A stretch of 64,000 bases of DNA, taken from positions 186,001 to 250,000 of IMG/VR virus record IMGVR_UViG_3300017917_002374. One strand, given 5' to 3'. A program made the position numbers and the translations under genes. Shown piece after piece: positions 1-7,809 of the stretch. Position 1 is the first letter of the stretch. Every line of letters begins with the position of its first letter. The notes under the pieces were generated by a model that saw nothing but the letters and a program-made list of their open reading frames with translations, was not told the DNA's origin and did not search any database. Origin of the DNA: a virus.

Positions 1-1
1 T

Positions 2-109
2 GATACTAAATTATATCAGGTATGTGATAATCCAATAGACGACAGTTGTTGGCAACGTATAATTTATCAAGGTAATAAAGAACTATTGACACAATGGTCT
101 CAAAAATAA
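2..109 (+). CDS. C-terminal end of an unknown protein (cut by window start)
   Basis: An open frame runs in from the left edge and ends at the TAA at 107-109, giving 35 C-terminal residues that finish with ELLTQWSQK. It overlaps the start of the desaturase at 94 by 16 bases, the kind of overlap expected of two genes in one operon, which supports it being real. The piece is mostly polar, with two cysteines and two tryptophans. It is too short to assign a family or function. It could be part of the same lipid-related operon, but that rests on position only. Confidence 0.5.
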   Translation, partial: DTKLYQVCDNPIDDSCWQRIIYQGNKELLTQWSQK

Positions 110-882
110 TAAAACAAATATTCCACTGGACCCCTACCTGGGGTGCCTGGCTACCTGTGCAGTTTTTTGGTATATTGGCTATCTATAATATTTTGACTGG
201 TTCTACTTCGCCTTATTGGTGGATCTATACAATTATAGGATACTTTTTGTTTTCGGTTATAGGTATATCAATAGGATACCATAGATATCTAAGTCATAAA
301 AGTTTTAAAACAAGAAAAATTTACCAAAGAATCATGCTCTGGTGCGGCGTAATGGCTGCACAAGGCACTCCTATTTTTTGGGCTATCATACATCGAGGGT
401 ATCATCATAAGCACACCGATACAGATCTAGATCCTCATAGTCCAAGACATGGATTTTGGCATTCGTACCTTGGATGGTTATTTAAAATTAGACCTGTTAT
501 GAATACCAAATATGTATTAGATCTAATGAAAAATCAGGACGTATTTTTTGCCCATAAAAATTATTTTACTATATTGTGGATATCAAATATTTTGTTATTG
601 ACTATTAACGTAGATCTTTGGTTATATGGTGTGATGTTGCCTTGTTTTTTATCTTTCCATGCTTATGCTACCAACACTAGTATAAATCATTGCAAGGCAT
701 TAGGTTATCAGCGATATAAATTAAACAACGATAGTACTAATGTAATAGTACTTTGGCCTTTATTATTTGGTGATGCGTGGCACAATAATCACCATAATAG
801 AGCCGCTGATCCAAATTTTGGAAAAAGCACTTGGGAATTAGATCCTGCTTTTTGGATTATTAAGTTGATTCGTTCTGATTAA
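94..882 (+). CDS. membrane fatty acid desaturase (acyl-lipid/acyl-CoA delta-9 type)
   Basis: The 262-residue protein carries the three histidine boxes of the membrane-bound di-iron desaturase family: HRYLSH (H63, H68), HRGYHH (H100, H104, H105) and HNNHH (H230, H233, H234). Hydrophobic segments lie near residues 20-60, 80-95 and 155-190, as expected for an inner-membrane enzyme with the iron site on the cytoplasmic face. Family members use oxygen and an electron donor to place a double bond in an acyl chain. The substrate (CoA, lipid or ACP bound) cannot be read from sequence. The length is close to compact bacterial members and all iron ligands are present, so it is probably active. Its end overlaps the opposite-strand ACP gene by 23 bases. 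No late promoter box lies upstream, so expression from an earlier promoter outside the window is likely. Confidence 0.93.
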   Translation: MVSKIIKQIFHWTPTWGAWLPVQFFGILAIYNILTGSTSPYWWIYTIIGYFLFSVIGISIGYHRYLSHKSFKTRKIYQRIMLWCGVMAAQGTPIFWAIIHRGYHHKHTDTDLDPHSPRHGFWHSYLGWLFKIRPVMNTKYVLDLMKNQDVFFAHKNYFTILWISNILLLTINVDLWLYGVMLPCFLSFHAYATNTSINHCKALGYQRYKLNNDSTNVIVLWPLLFGDAWHNNHHNRAADPNFGKSTWELDPAFWIIKLIRSD

Positions 883-1120
883 GAATTTTTTCAAGTGCGT
901 CATGAAGACTTTGCAAAGTTTTTATTTCTGCGATTTCAGGGTACTCGTCAAGATTTATATCTATACCAAACTCTTCGTCACAGGCAATCAATAGCTCAGT
1001 TAGACTAAGACTATCAAGTCCTAAATCTTTTTTAAACTGTAAATTAAGATTGATATCAGTAACTTTCTTTTTATTAAAATGCTCACGTACAATTTTTAAC
1101 AAACGTTCTTCAATATTCAT
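860..1120 (-). CDS. acpP: acyl carrier protein
   Basis: This 86-residue acidic protein has the ACP fold signature. The phosphopantetheine attachment motif is GLDSLSLTELLIA, with Ser37 in the DSL triad, followed by the acidic helix II and an EFGIDI segment typical of ACPs. In the cell, ACP carries acyl chains as thioesters on its 4'-phosphopantetheine arm. It lies on the strand opposite to the two desaturases, its 3' end overlapping the first one. A GGAG stretch about 11 bases ahead of its ATG (minus strand, near 1133-1137) is the likely ribosome site. A phage ACP beside its own phosphopantetheinyl transferase suggests it is activated by the phage enzyme. It could also feed host acyl transfer reactions. 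Confidence 0.93.
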   Translation of the reverse strand: MNIEERLLKIVREHFNKKKVTDINLNLQFKKDLGLDSLSLTELLIACDEEFGIDINLDEYPEIAEIKTLQSLHDALEKILNQNEST

Positions 1121-1158
1121 AGAATGTGCGCTCCGTATATATTTACACAGTACAGGCC

Positions 1159-1959
1159 ATGTTTATAAATATTTTTATGACCTTTGCTAATCAATATAGA
1201 CTTTTTTATTTTATCATACTTTTGTCTGTCCCATTAAGTGTATTTGTAGCTATTCAAACATCTATTTGGTATTTGATAGGCAGTTATCTGTGGATGCGTA
1301 TCACAAGTTTTTTATTTGTTCAAATAGGTATGCACAGATACTTTGCTCACAATGGGTTTACTACCGATAAAAAGCGTCATATTTTTTTAACTTTAGGCAG
1401 TATTCTCACTGGTAATGGCAGTCCATTAACTTGGAGTACTCACCATTTACATCATCATAGACATAGCGATACCAATCTTGATTTACATAGTCCTGTAAAC
1501 GGTATCATTAATACTACATTTTTATGGCCTATAAGAGATGTTAGTTATTTTGAAAACGGAAAACAAATAGGAATTACGCCAAAAAGACTTGTTAAAGATA
1601 AATTACTAATGTTTATTCATCAACACTATTTCAAAATATGGATCTTCATTATTCTACTAAGTGGGTTTATTGACTGGAAAATTACTTTGTTCTTATTTTT
1701 AGCTCCTGCAGGATGGAGTGTACTACACGGAAACATAATTACCAACTTTATAAGTCACTGGAAGCTGCCAGGGTCTTATAGAAATTTTGATACTAACGAT
1801 AACAGTTACAATAACAAATGGATTCAGCTACTACAATTTGGCGAAGGTTTACACAATAATCATCACCATAACATGCGTGATTATAATCAAGCTGTACGAA
1901 AAGACGAATTTGATTTGGCCGCTTGGACTATTGATAAATTTTTTAAGGTCACTAAATGA
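1159..1959 (+). CDS. second membrane fatty acid desaturase
   Basis: The protein (266 residues from the ATG at 1159) has complete histidine boxes HRYFAH, HHLHHH and HNNHHH, so all likely di-iron ligands are present. Hydrophobic stretches near residues 10-55 and 155-190 indicate a membrane enzyme. It is clearly related to the desaturase at 94-882 but far from identical, so the pair may differ in substrate or double-bond position. The frame can be extended to a GTG at 1126, but that codon lies next to the ribosome site of the divergent ACP gene and lacks a good Shine-Dalgarno sequence, so ATG at 1159 is preferred. Its TGA overlaps the ATG of the AcpS gene (ATGA), implying coupled translation of desaturase and AcpS. 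Confidence 0.9.
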   Translation: MFINIFMTFANQYRLFYFIILLSVPLSVFVAIQTSIWYLIGSYLWMRITSFLFVQIGMHRYFAHNGFTTDKKRHIFLTLGSILTGNGSPLTWSTHHLHHHRHSDTNLDLHSPVNGIINTTFLWPIRDVSYFENGKQIGITPKRLVKDKLLMFIHQHYFKIWIFIILLSGFIDWKITLFLFLAPAGWSVLHGNIITNFISHWKLPGSYRNFDTNDNSYNNKWIQLLQFGEGLHNNHHHNMRDYNQAVRKDEFDLAAWTIDKFFKVTK

Positions 1960-2315
1960 TTATTGGCACAGGAATTGATTTGGTAACTATTTCAAGATTT
2001 AGAGAAATGCCTCGCAAAGAAAAATTAGCAGAAAAAATTCTTACAGAAATAGAATATAATGAATATACCAATTCTGACGATCAAGGATTATATCTAGCTA
2101 GAGCTTGGGCGGTTAAGGAAGCAGTGGCAAAAAGTTTTGGAACTGGTATCGCAGATGATGTGGTGTGGAAGAATATGCAACTGAGTAAAAATAAAAATGG
2201 TCAACCATTATTGCAATTAAAGAAGCCATTGATTCGTGAAGGCATACAATGTCATATCAGTATCAGTCACGATGGCGATAGTCTAATCGCCACCGCTGTT
2301 TTATCTACTTACTGA
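1956..2315 (+). CDS. acpS: holo-[acyl-carrier-protein] synthase (AcpS)
   Basis: The protein has 119 residues, close to the usual AcpS length. It opens with MIIGTGIDLVTISRF, containing the metal-binding aspartate (D8). It has the central motif ARAWAVKEAVAKSFGTGI with the second acidic ligand, and ends with HISISHDGDSLIATAVL. AcpS transfers the phosphopantetheine arm of coenzyme A to the serine of apo-ACP, giving active holo-ACP. The obvious partner is the ACP encoded 800 bases upstream. The start overlaps the desaturase stop as ATGA. The last 15 bases overlap the end of the convergent tail-fibre gene. A phage-borne AcpS implies either that the phage ACP is a poor substrate for the host enzyme or that rapid charging is needed. 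Confidence 0.93.
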   Translation: MIIGTGIDLVTISRFREMPRKEKLAEKILTEIEYNEYTNSDDQGLYLARAWAVKEAVAKSFGTGIADDVVWKNMQLSKNKNGQPLLQLKKPLIREGIQCHISISHDGDSLIATAVLSTY

Positions 2316-4235
2316 CACCACCGACATAACCAATTCTTCGTTGTCAGTATCTTTATTAACTAGGAGTCTGCCAATTACGTTAAATGCGTTGCACTCATCT
2401 ATGTGAGCTACTCTTGCACACCCGTTACCAGCAGATACTAGACGATCGCCTTTTGTTCCTTTACCAATAACTCTAACAGGAACTCTTCCTGTCATAGCAA
2501 TAGCAGGATGTGTATTGTCTTCGCCTGCGGCTTGATTCATAAGATAAGCGTAATTTTTACTCACTACACCTAGCACTTGTGTACTTGACTGTTCAAGTTC
2601 TTGTGTTACTTCTTGATCGCCACCAATACGAACCACAGTGCCTTCTACATATTCTGCATCAGCAGCAAATCGTTCTGCCAAGTCAGCATATGTGGCTTGC
2701 CATTTAGATCCAGCAGTTAGAGTCCAGGTTCCTTCAACTGATCCAGATGTTCCAACTGCTCCTGTGGTTAGTAGAGGAGTCTTCACGCTGGTATTCATGT
2801 CCACAGTGCGACCAAAAAAATCTCTAAATCTGAAACTTGAAGAACCCCAGTCATATGACAAAGTAGTGTCAGGTAACAAAGTGCCTTGCATGCTTCTAGT
2901 ACCATCACGTAACACAGCTGACGTTCCAAGACTGCTTAGACCATTTTGTAATGCTCTCACGTTTGAATACATACTAGCAGTTGCTGCCGGTGCGATACCA
3001 GTAGCACTGAGCACATTGCTATGTATTGCTGCAACGTTTGACCAAAGAGCCACAATGTTTGCTGCAATAGTTTGACTCGCTCCGCCGGAACCAGATGGTC
3101 CAGTGATTTGTGTCCATGGTGTAGTATTAGCAAATCCTGATAAAGGTCCTCCAACTATACCTAGTTCACTTTGAATCACACGAACATTACTGTAGACCAA
3201 GGCTGTATTTGCACTAAGTGTGTTGATAGTTGTGTTTAAGGTATTAACGTTGGCTGCAATAAATCCTTTGATCGCAGTATCGTTGGTATCAACATATCCT
3301 TTGGTTGCAATACCCAACACTGCTGTAGGATCTGCACTGACACTGACCAAGCCAGTGGTACGGTCAATGGTAATTGCATTGATGCTCAATCCACCTGCAT
3401 TGTCTGGCTTGGTTTTAATGATCAAACCATTACCACGTAACAAACTGGCTAAGTTTACGTTGTTTCCTGCTACGTTAATTTCAAAATAATCAACTGTACC
3501 AGCAGTTTCCTGTATGATCAAACCGTCTGGGTTTTGAATTTCCAACTGAGCTTCAATAACCGGGGTGGTTTTGGTCAAGTAACTGCTGGCAATAATACCA
3601 CCTAGATAGGCTGCATTGTTTGCATTCTCATTAAAGGTTAGTGCAGGAATTCTATCTGTTGCCAAATTAAAGCCAGGCTTAACTGTGGCAAACCCAGGCA
3701 GTGTGGAGTTTGGAGTAAACACTGCATCTTTGCTTAAAATTCCTAGCAGTTGGTTTTGCACAAAAAACTTAACCACCACGTGACTGATCAAACTGGTGTC
3801 TACAATGGTGTCAGCAATAGCGCCTGATGTGCCTGTAGTAGCTGTAAAGCTGGGTCCAATGATAATCCAGCTGGCGCCAGAATATACTTTTAACTGTTGA
3901 TTAACTGTATCAAACCAAAGGTCTCCTGCAATAGCATTTGATGGTGCATCACTGGAGCTCTGAGCACCGCTGATGGTTTTCCAGGTGCCAAACCTGTCAT
4001 ACACTTGCAGCAGTCTGGTGTCACTTTTCCACCAAAGCTGACCCACAAGAGGATTGCTTGGAGCACTTGAATTGGCAAAATTTTCAAGTAATCTTATGAA
4101 ATTTTCGTTTAGGAACGTGCCGTACCCAGCGTAGTTTTTACCAATCAGCGTCAAACTACTGGCCGTGCTATTGGTTTGCCCGTCTGCCACTGTGGCTAAG
4201 GGTGTTCCATCCGTTTTGATAATATTATAACTCAT
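2301..4235 (-). CDS. tail fibre/structural protein with ADLAE-type C-terminal domain
   Basis: The product has 644 residues. Residues 1-90 form a module (VTLxGKNYxGYGxFLNxNFxxLLENFA, then a GQLWW stretch) that recurs at the start of the 4270-7005 protein. A linker with VLGIATKGYVDTND, a motif common in phage fibre trunks, lies near residues 300-320. The C-terminal part (about 510-640) begins YADLAERFAADAEY and resembles the conserved tail-protein domain that often follows beta-helical fibres. It is loosely like the Peptidase_G2 intramolecular chaperone, though no catalytic assignment is possible. The gene is last in a long minus-strand unit but has its own late box at 4259-4265 and a good ribosome site (TAGGA), so it may be expressed alone. 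Likely role: distal fibre or host recognition. Confidence 0.8.
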   Translation of the reverse strand: MSYNIIKTDGTPLATVADGQTNSTASSLTLIGKNYAGYGTFLNENFIRLLENFANSSAPSNPLVGQLWWKSDTRLLQVYDRFGTWKTISGAQSSSDAPSNAIAGDLWFDTVNQQLKVYSGASWIIIGPSFTATTGTSGAIADTIVDTSLISHVVVKFFVQNQLLGILSKDAVFTPNSTLPGFATVKPGFNLATDRIPALTFNENANNAAYLGGIIASSYLTKTTPVIEAQLEIQNPDGLIIQETAGTVDYFEINVAGNNVNLASLLRGNGLIIKTKPDNAGGLSINAITIDRTTGLVSVSADPTAVLGIATKGYVDTNDTAIKGFIAANVNTLNTTINTLSANTALVYSNVRVIQSELGIVGGPLSGFANTTPWTQITGPSGSGGASQTIAANIVALWSNVAAIHSNVLSATGIAPAATASMYSNVRALQNGLSSLGTSAVLRDGTRSMQGTLLPDTTLSYDWGSSSFRFRDFFGRTVDMNTSVKTPLLTTGAVGTSGSVEGTWTLTAGSKWQATYADLAERFAADAEYVEGTVVRIGGDQEVTQELEQSSTQVLGVVSKNYAYLMNQAAGEDNTHPAIAMTGRVPVRVIGKGTKGDRLVSAGNGCARVAHIDECNAFNVIGRLLVNKDTDNEELVMSVVSVSR

Positions 4236-4258
4236 TCCTAAAACTCCAATTTATCTAG

Positions 4259-4265
4259 TATTTAT
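4259..4265 (-). promoter_or_regulatory. late promoter -10 box, ATAAATA, for the 644-residue fibre gene
   Basis: On the minus strand the sequence reads ACAATAAATACTAG about 24 bases before the start codon, matching the T4 late promoter core TATAAATA at seven of eight positions. The distance leaves room for a short leader holding the GGAG/AGGA ribosome site. Confidence 0.55.
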
Positions 4266-4269
4266 TGTA

Positions 4270-7005
4270 TCAAATAACCTTCATTATGTAGCAAAGTGCA
4301 TAATAAGGAGGCACAGTGCTTACTACCACGCTATGGTTGTGTGCTCCGTCTGAGCCAATAGTGTGTGTATGTCCCTGACTACCACCAGTATTTGCCACGG
4401 TTAATGTTGTGGTCCCAGTACTTTGCGATGACTTATGCACTGCGAATCCAGAACCGGTGTTGGTTAACACTGTAGCACTACCTGAATGGGTATGACTTGG
4501 CATCTGATCAATTGTCAGTGCTGTGCTTCCGGTCGCACCTGAGTGAGTGTGAGAACCATTGCTTGCAGTGGTTGCAGTGTTGGCAGTTGCACCACCAGTA
4601 GCACCTGGATTGTAAGTGCTGCCTGCACCAACAATGAATCTATTTCTTAAATCAGGTGTACTGTTGGTTCCATCACAAATTTGCCATCCAAAAGGAACAG
4701 TAGCAGCAGATCCACTCCACATGATAATCATACCTGCTGGTAATAATCTATGTACAAAGGCTGTGGTTGCTAGCTGTGTGGTATTGGCAGAAATATTAGC
4801 AGTTGGTGCAGCAGGAACATTAGTAAACGTTGGACTGCTTAACTGAGCATAAGTGGCTAGATTAATATTAGCGATTGTGCCATTAACCCATGCTGTACTT
4901 GCGATTTGTCCTGAGTTTGTTCCAGGCGCTGCATTAGGAACCACTGGTGTCCCAGTGAACGTTGGACTTGCAATACTAGCTCTTAATGCAATTTGTGTAT
5001 TAGCCGCAGACAGATTTGCCACCAAACTAGCATTCAAAGAATTGTTTTCCCCAACAACAAACGCAGTGGTAGCAATTTGTGTAGTGCTAGTTCCAGCAGA
5101 CGCAGTTGGCGCAGTTGGGGTACCAGTTAGTGCAGGACTTGATAGATCTGCTTTTAACAGTAACGATGAACTTACATCTGCAGATAGAGTGTTAATTGCG
5201 CCGGTTACAAACGCAGTGGTAGCAATTTGTGTAGTGCTAGTTCCAGCAGACGCAGTTGGCGCAGTTGGTATGCCTGTAAATGCAGGATCGTTAGTGTTTG
5301 ACTTTAATGCTAATGCGAGCTGTTGACTTGCTGCATTAGCTTGCCATGCGTTGTTTGTGGATGCAATTAAATTTTGAACAAATGCTGTAGTGGCAATTTG
5401 TGTGGTATCAGTTGAACTATCAGGTGTTGGAGCAGTTGGAGCGCCTGTGAATGCTGGATTATTAATAGTTGCACGTAACCCAACTGTTGTGGTCAGTGTT
5501 GCTAGATTACTGTAAACATCGTCAATAATATTGCTAACATTTCCAAAGTCTTGACGAGACACAGGTGCAGAGTTGATTAGTGCTGCAACATTACTTGCGA
5601 TAAATCCAACTAGTGTATCTTTTGTAGAATCTACATATTGTTTTGTGGATACTCCAAGATTAGCAGTAGGATCTGCACGAACTGTTAGCAATCCGTCACT
5701 GCCATCAATATTTAAAACTGTAGTAGTTGATCCCACCAAAGGAACATTACTAACAAAACTGATGTTTGCTCCACTCACAATGTTTCTAATTGTCAGATTG
5801 CCAAGATTTTGCAATAGTTGTATGTTGCCGCCAACTGCAAGATTACCTTCAACATCAACATTATTCAAGAATCGTGAATAACTGTCTAATTGAGCATACA
5901 AATCAGCAGATTTGTTAGCCAGTTTCTGTGCATTTGTAGCAGTTCCGTTGTACAGAGCGACGGTGGTACTGCCTCTTTGGAAAGTTACATCCTCGTTGAC
6001 ATACACTGTGGTAGTTGTATTAACTGTTACTGCATTGTTAGGATACAGAGCAGAGACTATTGCACCTGCACCAATTGACACATTTGCAGATGTGTATCTG
6101 TCTCCTACTAGCAAGTCTTGATTTGAGACCAACTGAATCAAAGTTTCTCCAGCAGACCCAACTGAGTAAGTTTGTACTGTCTTGACTATTTGTGTTGACG
6201 ACGATGATCTTAGTTGCAGACCGGGTTTGATTGTTGAAAACCCAGGTATTGCTGACCCAATTGCAGGAGTGTATTCTAAATCATTGCTTGCAGTACCAAC
6301 AATTGATCCATCTACATATATTAAACCAACTGTATGACTTGTGGCATTGGTGTCTGTGATTGTGCTAGGTATGATTCCGTTGACTTTTTGCCCGCGAGTA
6401 TATGCAGGTCCGACTGTGTACCAGCCGCTGCCTCGAGTAAAATTTATAGCATCATTTAATGTTAAGTTTGCATTTGCACTCAAACGAATTTGTGTTGGAT
6501 TTAAAACTTGACTGATTCTTACATCATTGAGAAGACTAATATTAGCATGCGTAACTACATCGTCAGTTAATAAACTAGTGGTGCTAGTAATTGTGGCAAT
6601 ATTTCCAGTGCTGTTAGCTGTTACATTTCTTTGAAATACAGTTTCCCCAGTCCAAATTTTTAGTTGGTAGGTGTTGTTGTCAAACCAAAAATCACCAATT
6701 TTTCTGCCTGCGGATCCAGGTTCTGATTCGCTACTGGTAATTGAGCTAATTACTTTCCAGGCACTACCTTCCCATAGGCTTAAATTTTTTGTTGTAGTAC
6801 TAAACCAAAGTTGTCCATCAAGTGGTGTGATTGGAGCATTGGTACTGGCAAAGTTTTCCATGAGAGCAACAAAGTTGTCATTTAGAAAAACACCATAACC
6901 TGAATAGTTTCTACCGACCAGCGTAACTCCGTAGTCAGTGTTCTTTTCAGTATCTGGAACTGTTACAAGAGCATCGCCATTGGTTTTTGTTATAATATAA
7001 GCCAT
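4270..7005 (-). CDS. tail fibre protein with trunk repeats and phage tail collar tip
   Basis: The 911-residue product is built in three parts. Residues 1-90 repeat the GRNYSGYGVFLNDNF module of the neighbouring fibre protein. Residues about 540-780 hold at least five tandem trunk repeats of the form SPxFTGTPTAPTAxxGTSTTQIATTAFV, common in trimeric phage fibres. The C-terminus (from about 785) is a tail collar domain: LPAGMIIMWSGSAATVPFGWQICDG, a TPDLRNRFIVGAG segment, then histidine-rich loops (SHTHSG, PSHTHSG, GHTHT, AHNHS). HxH motifs of this kind bind iron in the T4 gp37 tip. This makes it a good candidate for the receptor-binding or short tail fibre, comparable in role to T4 gp12. It follows the 204-residue gene by six bases on the same transcript. 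Confidence 0.88.
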   Translation of the reverse strand: MAYIITKTNGDALVTVPDTEKNTDYGVTLVGRNYSGYGVFLNDNFVALMENFASTNAPITPLDGQLWFSTTTKNLSLWEGSAWKVISSITSSESEPGSAGRKIGDFWFDNNTYQLKIWTGETVFQRNVTANSTGNIATITSTTSLLTDDVVTHANISLLNDVRISQVLNPTQIRLSANANLTLNDAINFTRGSGWYTVGPAYTRGQKVNGIIPSTITDTNATSHTVGLIYVDGSIVGTASNDLEYTPAIGSAIPGFSTIKPGLQLRSSSSTQIVKTVQTYSVGSAGETLIQLVSNQDLLVGDRYTSANVSIGAGAIVSALYPNNAVTVNTTTTVYVNEDVTFQRGSTTVALYNGTATNAQKLANKSADLYAQLDSYSRFLNNVDVEGNLAVGGNIQLLQNLGNLTIRNIVSGANISFVSNVPLVGSTTTVLNIDGSDGLLTVRADPTANLGVSTKQYVDSTKDTLVGFIASNVAALINSAPVSRQDFGNVSNIIDDVYSNLATLTTTVGLRATINNPAFTGAPTAPTPDSSTDTTQIATTAFVQNLIASTNNAWQANAASQQLALALKSNTNDPAFTGIPTAPTASAGTSTTQIATTAFVTGAINTLSADVSSSLLLKADLSSPALTGTPTAPTASAGTSTTQIATTAFVVGENNSLNASLVANLSAANTQIALRASIASPTFTGTPVVPNAAPGTNSGQIASTAWVNGTIANINLATYAQLSSPTFTNVPAAPTANISANTTQLATTAFVHRLLPAGMIIMWSGSAATVPFGWQICDGTNSTPDLRNRFIVGAGSTYNPGATGGATANTATTASNGSHTHSGATGSTALTIDQMPSHTHSGSATVLTNTGSGFAVHKSSQSTGTTTLTVANTGGSQGHTHTIGSDGAHNHSVVVSTVPPYYALCYIMKVI
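4830..5480 (-). repeat. tandem trunk repeats inside the collar-tip fibre gene
   Basis: Five related units each encode a form of PAFTGxPTAPTAxxxTSTTQIATTAFV, separated by 40-60 codons of coil-like sequence. Two units around 5070-5130 and 5210-5270 are near identical at DNA level over about 50 bases, which points to recent duplication or gene conversion. Such units form the repeating shaft of trimeric fibres, so copy number would alter fibre length. Confidence 0.75.
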
Positions 7006-7011
7006 TTTTTA

Positions 7012-7626
7012 TTATCCTATTGCACTCAAATTGGTCAGCGTCTGAATACGCACAGTGTAATCAATTTGAATCAGCCTGTTTAAACTTTTTTGTACAGGGT
7101 GAAAAATCACGTGTGTTAATAACTTCCCTGTACCTGAAGTTTCGTCAAGACTTCTAGCCTTAATTCCTAGTTCATCAAAAGTGAACGTGTCATTTAATGT
7201 AGTACTGTTGTCAAACACACTTTGGGTAGCAGGCTCGCCGTAATCTAGCAAGCAGCTGATAATTATGTCGCTGTATGGATTACCTGGAACATGACGCACC
7301 TGCATCTTGTTATTGGTTGGATCTGCGTTATCGTTGTCAGTATCGTCAATGATCTTGTAATAGGTTGGGTTGTACAGAGTTGCGTTCACACTAGTGGTAT
7401 TTGGAATTAGATATGTGATAACTCCGGTGCTGTCTACCGCACTACCTCCGTTACCAAAATGCATTTCGTACATGTATTGTGCATCTCTGTGACTGAGAGC
7501 AAATGCAATAGCTTCACTCATGTTTTCATAGTGAATAGCGTTTTTCTTGTCCACAAAAACTTCGCCGCTGTGCGGATCAAAAATCTTTACAAAACCTTCA
7601 ATTTTGATTAAACCTTGTGTTATCAT
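7012..7626 (-). CDS. unknown baseplate/tail structural protein
   Basis: This 204-residue protein belongs to no family I can name. It starts with IKIEGFVKIFDPHSGEVFVDKKN, a segment related to the C-terminal half of the 53-residue protein encoded just upstream. It continues with a well-ordered mix of beta-rich sequence and ends in a VRIQTL strand. Its position between the giant baseplate protein and the collar-tip fibre, with an ATGA overlap to the upstream small gene, suggests a baseplate or fibre-attachment component made late in infection. T4 has gp9 to gp11 in the comparable slot, but I see no sequence match to them. The function is inferred from location only. Confidence 0.7.
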   Translation of the reverse strand: MITQGLIKIEGFVKIFDPHSGEVFVDKKNAIHYENMSEAIAFALSHRDAQYMYEMHFGNGGSAVDSTGVITYLIPNTTSVNATLYNPTYYKIIDDTDNDNADPTNNKMQVRHVPGNPYSDIIISCLLDYGEPATQSVFDNSTTLNDTFTFDELGIKARSLDETSGTGKLLTHVIFHPVQKSLNRLIQIDYTVRIQTLTNLSAIG

Positions 7627-7784
7627 GTTCTAACCTCAACAAAAACTTGCTTGGTTTCAGGGTCGTATATTTTTACAACTCCAGAAATATCAAACCCACC
7701 TAGTTCATTTGGTTTTTGTGAGTGCTGAACCGGTTCCTGTGGCTGCGTATTTTCGGGTAATTTATTCATATCCTTATTTAGCAT
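7623..7784 (-). CDS. small protein sharing a segment with the next gene
   Basis: A 53-codon frame on the minus strand begins with ATG at 7784 and ends with TGA at 7623-7625, overlapping the ATG of the downstream gene as ATGA. An AGGA lies nine bases before the start; a second ATG five codons in is also possible. The last 22 residues (DISGVVKIYDPETKQVFVEV and on) closely parallel the N-terminus of the following 204-residue protein. The first 28 residues are rich in Pro, Gln and Asn and probably disordered. The overlap, the ribosome site and the paralogous segment make it likely to be a real gene. It may be a duplicated attachment segment. Confidence 0.6.
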   Translation of the reverse strand: MLNKDMNKLPENTQPQEPVQHSQKPNELGGFDISGVVKIYDPETKQVFVEVRT

Positions 7785-7809
7785 AATAATGAATCCTGTA
7801 ATTAAGTGT

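Noticed and set aside
1787-1978. 63-codon plus-strand frame inside desaturase 2
   Set aside because: It lies wholly within a well-supported gene for nearly its whole length, has low complexity (Ile/Thr) and no ribosome site.
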